Origin: Pectobacterium actinidiae
GTDB lineage: Bacteria > Pseudomonadota > Gammaproteobacteria > Enterobacterales > Enterobacteriaceae
NCBI RefSeq assembly: GCF_000803315.1
Contig: NZ_JRMH01000001.1
Span: 2,108,001 to 2,172,000, forward strand
Length of the DNA stretch: 64,000 nucleotides
Direction of reading: 5' to 3'
A program made the translations under genes and the position numbers. Below the pieces are notes generated by a model. It had not been told where the DNA came from and searched no databases. It was given only the letters and a program-made list of their open reading frames with translations. Positions 56,597 through 64,000 of the stretch are shown here, piece after piece. The number at the start of each line of letters is the position of its first letter. Within the stretch, counting starts at the first letter, position 1.

Positions 56597-58531
56597 TTAT
56601 GATGACTTCCTCACCCGCAGATACCATTCGCACAGCAAACGCACCTGTTTCCGGGTATAGCCTTTCTCCATCATGCGATCGACGAAGTCATCATGTTTTT
56701 TCTGTTCATCCGTTGAGGTTTTGGTATTAAACGAAATCACAGGCAGCAACTCTTCCGTATTGGAGAACATCTTCTTCTCAATGACCGTGCGCAGCTTCTC
56801 GTAACTGGTCCAGTTTGGATTCCGGCCGCTATTGTTGGCACGGGCGCGCAGGACAAAGTTGACGATCTCGTTACGGAAGTCTTTAGGGTTGCTGATGCCC
56901 GCAGGCTTCTCGATCTTTTCCAGCTCGGCGTTTAACGATTCGCGGTCAAACAGCTGGCCAGTATCTGGGTCACGGTACTCCTGATCCTGAATCCAGAAAT
57001 CCGCATAGGTAACATAACGGTCAAAAATGTTCTGTCCGTATTCGGAATAGGATTCGAGATAGGCAGTCTGGATCTCTTTACCGATAAATTCGGCGTACTT
57101 CGGCGTCAGATAGCCTTTCAGGTGCTCCAGATACTTCTCTGCCAGCTCCTGCGGGAACTGTTCGCGCTCGATCTGCTGTTCGAGCACGTAGAACAGGTGT
57201 ACCGGGTTGGCTGCGACTTCGCTGTGATCGAAGTTAAAGACGCGCGACAGAATCTTGAACGCAAAGCGGGTCGACAGGCCGTTCATTCCCTCATCGACGC
57301 CCGCGTAGTCGCGATACTCCTGATACGACTTCGCCTTCGGATCGGTATCTTTCAGGCTTTCCCCATCGTAAACCCGCATCTTGGAATAGATGCTGGAGTT
57401 TTCCGGATCTTTCAGGCGTGACAGAATGGAGAAACGAGCCAGCGTTTCCAGCGTGCCGGGCGCGCAAGGAGCATGCGTCAGTTCGCTGTGATCCAGCAGC
57501 TTGTCGTAGATTTTGACCTCTTCGGATACGCGCAGGCAGTACGGCACCTTCACGATATACACACGGTCAAGAAACGCTTCATTGTTCTTGTTGTTACGGA
57601 ACTGCACCCACTCGGATTCATTGGAGTGCGCCAGAATAATCCCGTTGAACGGCAGGGCGGCAATGCCTTCCGTCCCGTTATAGTTGCCTTCCTGTGTTGC
57701 GGTCAGCAATGGGTGGAGCACCTTGATCGGCGCTTTGAACATTTCGACGAACTCCATAATGCCCTGGTTTGCCCGGCATAGTGCGCCGGAGTAGCCGTAG
57801 GCATCGGGGTCGTTCTGGGCAAAATGCTCCAGCTTGCGGATATCGACTTTACCGACCAGCGCTGAAATGTCCTGATTGTTCTCATCACCGGGTTCGGTTT
57901 TCGCGATCCCGACTTGCGCCAGAATTGATGGCCATACTTTGACGACTTTGAATTTGGTAATGTCGCCACCAAATTCCTGGAGGCGTTTGGCTGCCCACGG
58001 CGACATGATGGTACCGAGGTAGCGCCGTGGAATGGCATACTCTTTTTCGAGTATCGCGGCATCTTCCTGCGGGTTGAACAGGCAGAGCGGATGGTCATTC
58101 ACCGGGCTGCGTTCGCCGTTGGCACTGAGGATGTAAATCGGTACGCGCTGCATCAGCGCTTTCAAACGTTCGGCCAGAGAAGATTTCCCGCCGCCGACCG
58201 GCCCCAACAGATATAGAATCTGTTTCTTCTCTTCTAATCCCTGCGCGGCATGTTTCAGGTAAGAGACAATTTGTTCGATGGCCTCTTCCATACCGTAAAA
58301 TTCTTCAAAAGCAGGGTAGCGAGCAATTACCCGATTTGAGAATAGGCGCGACATACGTGATTCTTGGGCGGTATCCACCATTACAGGCTCACCGATAGCC
58401 GTTAACAATCGTTCAGCCGCATTCGCATAAGCATTGCGATCCTGCTGACAGATAGTAAGGAATTCCTGCAGAGTGAACTCTTCATCCTTGGCAGCGTCGT
58501 AGCGCTGGCGGTAGTGATCAAATATGTTCAT
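56597..58531 (-). CDS. yeaG: PrkA-type serine kinase YeaG
   Basis: A 644-residue PrkA-family AAA+ kinase. The N-terminal AAA module carries Walker A GPVGGGKSSLAERL near residue 110; the PrkA C-terminal domain follows. Family members are needed for stress survival and nitrogen-starvation adaptation. The start at 58531 is conserved with E. coli. First gene of yeaGH, 36 bp before yeaH. It is functionally linked in other bacteria to SpoVR-type YcgB, which is also here. Confidence 0.94.
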   Translation of the reverse strand: MNIFDHYRQRYDAAKDEEFTLQEFLTICQQDRNAYANAAERLLTAIGEPVMVDTAQESRMSRLFSNRVIARYPAFEEFYGMEEAIEQIVSYLKHAAQGLEEKKQILYLLGPVGGGKSSLAERLKALMQRVPIYILSANGERSPVNDHPLCLFNPQEDAAILEKEYAIPRRYLGTIMSPWAAKRLQEFGGDITKFKVVKVWPSILAQVGIAKTEPGDENNQDISALVGKVDIRKLEHFAQNDPDAYGYSGALCRANQGIMEFVEMFKAPIKVLHPLLTATQEGNYNGTEGIAALPFNGIILAHSNESEWVQFRNNKNNEAFLDRVYIVKVPYCLRVSEEVKIYDKLLDHSELTHAPCAPGTLETLARFSILSRLKDPENSSIYSKMRVYDGESLKDTDPKAKSYQEYRDYAGVDEGMNGLSTRFAFKILSRVFNFDHSEVAANPVHLFYVLEQQIEREQFPQELAEKYLEHLKGYLTPKYAEFIGKEIQTAYLESYSEYGQNIFDRYVTYADFWIQDQEYRDPDTGQLFDRESLNAELEKIEKPAGISNPKDFRNEIVNFVLRARANNSGRNPNWTSYEKLRTVIEKKMFSNTEELLPVISFNTKTSTDEQKKHDDFVDRMMEKGYTRKQVRLLCEWYLRVRKSS

Positions 58532-58985
58532 AGCGATGCCCGTCCTTCGTCGATTAGCACAGATTAAGAGAGCGCGTGAAATATATGCCTATTAATGTAT
58601 TGCCCCCGAAAGGATAAACCTTCTTAGTCCAGCAACCCTTATGCCAACTTGTGGCGTTAGAGCGTCGTGATTTTATTCATGCCTGCTGGTCAGGAAGTCG
58701 TCACCTTCTGTATTAAAGCGTAGTTTGCATCCGTAAAATTTCCTCTAGTCCACAGACGTATTTTTAAGATATTTCAAGGACTCACTTTCAGGGAAATCCG
58801 TGTAACATTATAGAGAATGGGCGCTCAGCCTTAAGGACACTGCCTATTACCGACGTTAGCGCACGTAAAACCTATCGAATATATAGGTTATTCGTTAATG
58901 TTATTTTTATATAACCTGAACGCGAACGTGTGTAATTGGCTTATCATGTTTCATGATATTTACCTGTAATAGGAAATAGAAAACT
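58532..58985. other. Divergent control region between yeaG and mipA
   Basis: 454 bp without a coding frame, holding the promoters of both genes. Near 58885-58960 it is rich in A/T with an ATAGG/TATATAGG motif. I cannot assign a specific sigma factor or regulator. Confidence 0.45.
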
Positions 58986-59735
58986 GTGAAAAAACCTCAA
59001 CTATGCATGCTGGCCGCACTGGTTTCTGGTGCTGTGCTCCTGCCTTCAGCCTATGCCGCAGAGGTCTCTCTGGGTCTTGGCGCTGCGGGTTCAACGTCCG
59101 TGTACCGTGGTGTTGATAATGACGTTTATCCGCTTCCTGTACTGAATTATGAAAGTGAAAGTTTTTATTTCCGCGGGCTGGGTGGTGGATACTACTTGTG
59201 GAATGACGGCGTAAATCGTTTCTCTTTAACGGCGTATTACCTGCCTTTAGGGTTTAAGCCGGGAGATAGCGACGATCTGCGTATGAAGCAGTTGGACAAA
59301 CGCCGCGGTACGTTAATGGCGGGTGCGGCTTATCGTCATACGGCTGACTGGGGTGAAATTCGTACCGTGCTGGCGGGTGATACGCTGGATTACAGCAACG
59401 GCTTCGTGTGGGATACCGCTTACCTTTACCGCTTCTCAATGGGCGATCTCAGTATTACCCCGGGTATCGGTGCCTCCTGGTTCAGTGAAAACATGAACCA
59501 GTATTACTACGGCGTAAGCGCACAGGAGTCCGCGCGTTCCGGCTTTAACCAATATAGCCCTGGCGATGGTTGGGCTCCGTATCTTGAGCTGAGTGCGGGT
59601 TATAAAATTAACGATAGCTGGAGCGCCTGGGCAGTTGGGCGTTACACCCGTCTGTCTGACGAAATGAAAGACAGCCCGATAGTTGATAGTAACCACAGCA
59701 TCTTAATGAGCGCGGGCGTCAGCTATCGTTTCTGA
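58986..59735 (+). CDS. mipA: MipA/OmpV-family outer-membrane protein
   Basis: A 249-residue MipA protein. It has a cleavable signal peptide ending AYA before AEVSLG (about residue 25) and a beta-barrel C-terminus ending in YRF, the terminal aromatic typical of outer-membrane barrels. In E. coli MipA scaffolds a murein synthase-hydrolase complex (PBP1B with MltA). The start at 58986 is a good ATG context. Single gene with a palindromic terminator. Confidence 0.94.
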   Translation: MKKPQLCMLAALVSGAVLLPSAYAAEVSLGLGAAGSTSVYRGVDNDVYPLPVLNYESESFYFRGLGGGYYLWNDGVNRFSLTAYYLPLGFKPGDSDDLRMKQLDKRRGTLMAGAAYRHTADWGEIRTVLAGDTLDYSNGFVWDTAYLYRFSMGDLSITPGIGASWFSENMNQYYYGVSAQESARSGFNQYSPGDGWAPYLELSAGYKINDSWSAWAVGRYTRLSDEMKDSPIVDSNHSILMSAGVSYRF

Positions 59736-59770
59736 TGCTTTTCATAAGCATGGTGCATCTGCTGTACAAT

Positions 59771-59792
59771 AATGGGGTGATATCACCCCATT
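59771..59792 (+). terminator. Palindromic hairpin after mipA
   Basis: aatggggtga and tatcaccccatt form a 22-bp near-perfect palindrome, 36 bp past the mipA stop. Confidence 0.7.
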
Positions 59793-59871
59793 TGCACATT
59801 TATGGTGCGCCGAATGCCATGTTAGGTTTGACGGTAAACAGGTTACGTTGACGGTTTAACAAGGAGGGCTC

Positions 59872-60723
59872 GTGACAAAGGCGATTCGTTTTCCAGATAA
59901 CACCCGCGTACCGGCAATCGGTCAGGGAACATGGTACATGGGCGAAGATGCCCGAATGAAAGCGCAGGAAGTGGCGGCGCTGCAAGCAGGCATCGACCTT
60001 GGATTAACGCTGATTGATACCGCCGAAATGTATGCGGATGGTAGGGCGGAGGACGTGGTTGGCGAAGCGATACGCGGCCGTCGCGACCGCGTTTATCTGG
60101 TATCGAAAGTGTACCCGCACAATGCCGGAGGCGAAAAGGCGATACAGGCGTGTGAACGCAGCCTGAAACGACTGCAAACTGAACGTATTGATTTGTATCT
60201 GCTGCACTGGCGCGGCGGCATTCCGTTAGTGGATACCATTGCGGCAATGGAGCGATTGCAGCAGGCGGGTAAAATCGGCCAGTGGGGCGTGTCCAACCTT
60301 GACCTTGAGGATATGCAGGAGCTGTGGTCGTTAAGTGGCGGACAGCACTGCATGACTAATCAGGTGCTTTACCATTTGGCCTCTCGCGGCATTGAATTTG
60401 ATTTGTTGCCGTGGTGCCAGCAACAGCAGCTCCCAGTGATGGCGTATTGCCCGCTGGCGCAGGCAGGGCGCTTGCGTGAGGGATTATTTTCGCATCCGGT
60501 GGTAAACCGCATCGCACGCGAACATAGCATCACACCTGCTCAACTTTTACTGGCGTGGGCAATTCGCCAGCCGGGCGTGATCGCCATTCCAAAAGCCAGT
60601 TCGGTAAAGCATGTGCAGGAAAATGCGCAAGCGCTGGACGTGGTGTTGTCTGAGGACGATATTGGGCAACTGGATCAGGCTTTTCCACCGCCGACGCGTA
60701 AACAACATCTGGATGTGGTGTAG
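59872..60723 (+). CDS. yeaE: Aldo/keto reductase YeaE
   Basis: A 283-residue aldo/keto reductase. Catalytic Asp is in LIDTAEMYADG (near residue 46), Tyr in that block, and Lys in VYLVSKVYPHN (near 78); the NADPH-binding segment IAIPKASSVKHVQEN lies near 245. E. coli YeaE reduces methylglyoxal and other aldehydes. It starts with GTG, preceded by a strong GGAGGG. Single gene followed by a hairpin. Confidence 0.93.
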   Translation: MTKAIRFPDNTRVPAIGQGTWYMGEDARMKAQEVAALQAGIDLGLTLIDTAEMYADGRAEDVVGEAIRGRRDRVYLVSKVYPHNAGGEKAIQACERSLKRLQTERIDLYLLHWRGGIPLVDTIAAMERLQQAGKIGQWGVSNLDLEDMQELWSLSGGQHCMTNQVLYHLASRGIEFDLLPWCQQQQLPVMAYCPLAQAGRLREGLFSHPVVNRIAREHSITPAQLLLAWAIRQPGVIAIPKASSVKHVQENAQALDVVLSEDDIGQLDQAFPPPTRKQHLDVV

Positions 60724-60740
60724 CAGAAGCGAAAGCATGT

Positions 60741-60770
60741 GATGTATGGCGGATGATGTCGCCATACATC
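60741..60770 (+). terminator. Hairpin between yeaE and yeaD
   Basis: An 11-bp perfect stem gatgtatggcg/cgccatacatc followed by aatatattta, between convergent genes. Confidence 0.7.
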
Positions 60771-60794
60771 AATATATTTAGGGCATTGCCGTGG

Positions 60795-61664
60795 TTATTT
60801 CTTGATGCGGATAACCGTCGTCAAACGAGCCGGAGCCTCGGCGGATGCGACAAACGGTTGGTTAATCCGCGCGGTTTCCACACACACGAACGTTTTATAT
60901 CCCTCATCGGGCATATCGCTAATCGTACGAGACAGTTCTGCGCCGGGGTTCCATGACACCACATCGCTATGGTGCGTATGGTGTACTTCGATAGCGCGTT
61001 TCAATACCGCATCATGTACCACACTGGTGTCCTGCGGCTGGGTATAAATACGATCTGTACGGTCGGTAAAGACCAAATCGCCTTGCTGTGTTGCCAGCTT
61101 GCCCTGATCGACCTTATCAATAAATGACTCACCCAGACCAGTAATGCGAATATCACTGATGTCGCCGATGTTGAAATAGGTGTGCAGCGCGCTGGTGATG
61201 CTGTAATCGCCATGTGCTTCCAACTCAATACTGCATTCTTTGCCCAGCTTGAAACGTGCGATGAGCGTGAATTCATGCGGCCAGCTCTTACGCGTTTCTT
61301 CATTGTCCCGCAGTGTGAATGTGAGCTGCACACCATGCTCATCTTCGCTGTGGGCGGTAAATTCCCACGGCAGCAGACGGGCAAAACCGTGGTTAGGCTC
61401 GGCGAAAGGGCCAAACCAAGGGAAACAAATCGGTACGCCGCCGCGAATAGCAACGTGATGAGTAAAAGGCGTATTGTCGCTCAGCCAGAGCACCTGTGCT
61501 TCGTTTTTCGGCTGCCAGCCAAGTAAATGCGCCCCTTGCAATGCGATTGCCGCGCGCACTTCAGGATGATCAACGACGATGAGAGGGAGTTGGTCCAACT
61601 GACGCTGGCTGAGGGTTGCGCTAATTTGTTGAGTGACGGGAAGTGCGAAAATTGTGTTATGCAT
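60795..61664 (-). CDS. yeaD: Glucose-6-phosphate 1-epimerase YeaD
   Basis: A 289-residue galactose-mutarotase-fold protein. Signatures GGVPICFPWFGPF and GFARLLPWEF (near residues 72-100) contain the substrate-binding region; the catalytic His and Glu lie in HTYFNIGDI and ETARINQPFV. It interconverts the anomers of glucose-6-phosphate and related hexose-6-phosphates. The frame is open to 61712; ATG 61664 gives the conserved start (MHNTIFALP) with AAGGC 7 bases upstream. Divides a terminator with gapA. Confidence 0.92.
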   Translation of the reverse strand: MHNTIFALPVTQQISATLSQRQLDQLPLIVVDHPEVRAAIALQGAHLLGWQPKNEAQVLWLSDNTPFTHHVAIRGGVPICFPWFGPFAEPNHGFARLLPWEFTAHSEDEHGVQLTFTLRDNEETRKSWPHEFTLIARFKLGKECSIELEAHGDYSITSALHTYFNIGDISDIRITGLGESFIDKVDQGKLATQQGDLVFTDRTDRIYTQPQDTSVVHDAVLKRAIEVHHTHHSDVVSWNPGAELSRTISDMPDEGYKTFVCVETARINQPFVASAEAPARLTTVIRIKK

Positions 61665-61720
61665 GATAGTGCCTTTTTTTGATTGTTTTTCGTTGTAAAA
61701 AGAAATCTGCAATTAACAAT

Positions 61721-61751
61721 AAAAAAGGGCGACATGACGTCGCCCTTTTTT
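61721..61751. terminator. Intrinsic terminator downstream of gapA
   Basis: gggcgac/gtcgccc with flanking A-run and T-run gives an efficient terminator on the minus strand (gapA) and possibly also readable on plus. It lies 21 bp past the gapA stop. Confidence 0.87.
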
Positions 61752-61771
61752 CACAGAATCATCGCTGACGC

Positions 61772-63110
<1,339 letters not shown>

Positions 63111-63530
63111 ATGACTAACGACTCTACTTCTCGTACCCCGTCTGACAATACTGAATTGACAGAGATGCAGCGCTATGTCACCCAGCAACGCGGTACGGAG
63201 CCTGCGTTTTCAGGTAAATTGTTGCATAACAAGCGAACTGGCGCTTATCACTGCCTGTGCTGCCAGGCTCCGCTGTTTTATTCCGACAGCAAATATGATT
63301 CCGGCTGTGGCTGGCCGAGCTTCGATCAGCCTGTTTCCTCAGAGGCGATTCGCTATCTGGAAGATGATTCACACAACATGCGCCGCATTGAGATCCGCTG
63401 CGGGCAGTGTGATGCGCATCTGGGGCATGTGTTCCCTGATGGCCCGAAAACCACGGGAGAGCGCTACTGCGTGAATTCCGCTTCGTTGAGTTTTATCGAC
63501 GACGTTGATGGCGAGCGTGTTGACGGGTAA
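63111..63530 (+). CDS. msrB: Peptide-methionine (R)-S-oxide reductase MsrB
   Basis: A 139-residue MsrB. It has the two Zn-binding CxxC pairs (CLCC near residue 46-49 and CGQC near 95-98), the substrate block GCGWPSF, and the catalytic Cys in RYCVNSASL (near 121). It repairs R-epimer methionine sulfoxide. Start ATG 63111. Divergent from gapA and followed by yeaC as in E. coli. Confidence 0.95.
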   Translation: MTNDSTSRTPSDNTELTEMQRYVTQQRGTEPAFSGKLLHNKRTGAYHCLCCQAPLFYSDSKYDSGCGWPSFDQPVSSEAIRYLEDDSHNMRRIEIRCGQCDAHLGHVFPDGPKTTGERYCVNSASLSFIDDVDGERVDG

Positions 63531-63662
63531 TGTGTCTGCGAGAGGAGTGGCAGTCGCAGGCTGATAACGTTTTAGCTTTAAACGATTCAGCTGCAATGAA
63601 ACGCTACACAAACTGGAATCCAGTCATAATAAATCTGACCTTTCTCGGAGCAGAAACCGGAT

Positions 63663-63941
63663 ATGGAACTCAATGATCTGATCGACGTCATGACGCCAGA
63701 AATTTATCAACGGTTAGTCACGGCGGTGGAGCTAGGCAAATGGCCAGACGGTGTCGCGTTGACGGCTGAACAGAAAGAAAACTGCCTGCAAATGGTGATG
63801 ATGTGGCAGGCTCGCCATAACGAACAGGCTGAGCACATGACGATTGGCACTAATGGCGAAATTGTGATGAAGAGCAAGCAAGAGCTGAAGCGCGAGTTTA
63901 ACATCGCTGACGCCATTGTTACGTTAAAACCCAACGCGTAA
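63663..63941 (+). CDS. yeaC: DUF1315 protein YeaC
   Basis: A 92-residue protein matching YeaC (MELNDLIDVMTPEIYQRL, LELGKWPDGVALT-like segment). Function unknown. ATG 63663 is preceded by CCGGAT, with an AGGAGC-type context only weakly placed. A hairpin follows. Confidence 0.92.
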   Translation: MELNDLIDVMTPEIYQRLVTAVELGKWPDGVALTAEQKENCLQMVMMWQARHNEQAEHMTIGTNGEIVMKSKQELKREFNIADAIVTLKPNA

Positions 63942-63951
63942 CGTGTGAGCA

Positions 63952-63976
63952 GGCAGCCGCAACGGCTGCCGCTGTT
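63952..63976 (+). terminator. Intrinsic terminator after yeaC
   Basis: Stem ggcagcc/ggctgcc with a gcaac loop followed by gctgtttt. Confidence 0.75.
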
Positions 63977-64000
63977 TTCAGTTGTCAGTAACGCTAGGGG

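Overview
The window looks like chromosomal DNA of a soft-rot enterobacterium, most likely Pectobacterium. The evidence is a backbone whose proteins and order closely match Escherichia coli K-12 (cspC-rlmA-mntP-yobD-manZYX-yoaE-sdaA; nudL-pabB-yoaH-yoaB-yoaA-tsaB-yeaY-fadD-rnd; minEDC; dsbB-nhaB-fadR-ycgB; yeaHG-mipA-yeaE-yeaD-gapA-msrB-yeaC), together with pectin-catabolism genes at the left edge (kduD, kdgF and a KdgR-like operator) and ERIC repeats. No tRNA, rRNA, insertion sequence, integrase or CRISPR array was seen.

Layout. 1-1.3 kb: the 5' part of kduD, a decayed C-terminal piece of kduI, and kdgF. 1.4-3.8 kb: yniC, yniB, yniA. 4.0-7.6 kb: a Fur-box-controlled Mn/Fe ABC importer (sit/yfe ABCD). 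7.6-8.9 kb: a gene-poor stretch with two tiny genes (an unnamed 31-residue membrane peptide and a YobF homologue) leading into cspC. 9-16.5 kb: rlmA, an ERIC element, mntP with a yybP-ykoY manganese riboswitch and a Fur box, yobD, the mannose PTS manXYZ, and yoaE. 16.6-35.7 kb: sdaA, nudL, pabB, yoaH, yoaB, yoaA, tsaB, yeaY, fadD, rnd, minEDC, ycgL, ycgM, ycgN, a small unknown gene, dsbB, nhaB, fadR; then ycgB to 37.35 kb.

Between ycgB and dadA, which are neighbours in E. coli, lie about 15 kb of accessory genes in two blocks. Block A (37.5-47.1 kb) is a divergent, metabolite-type cluster. Leftward run a PAPS-type sulfotransferase, an MFS transporter and a condensation-fold acyltransferase. 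Rightward run trehalose-6-phosphate phosphatase (otsB), trehalose-6-phosphate synthase (otsA), a GMC flavin dehydrogenase and a class III PLP aminotransferase. The simplest reading is that trehalose is made, oxidised to a keto-sugar, transaminated to an amino-trehalose, then acylated and/or sulfated and exported. I do not recognise this cluster and regard it as the best candidate for an undescribed system. Block B (47.2-52.1 kb, leftward) is a self-contained sugar pathway: a PfkA-like kinase, ascorbate-type PTS IIB, IIC and IIA, a small coiled-coil protein, a P-loop kinase and a LacD/YihT-type aldolase, with a CRP-like site near -70 of a plausible promoter.

After the island come dadA, a Bcr/CflA-type exporter and the conserved yeaH-yeaC segment to the right edge.

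Functional links: metal homeostasis is handled by the importer and MntP under Fur and riboswitch signals; fatty acids by fadD and its regulator fadR, both in this window; sugar uptake by manXYZ and the new PTS; and division-site selection by minCDE. Start codons were chosen from ribosome-binding sites and remembered homologue lengths, and all functional names rest on recognition of the sequence, not on database searches.
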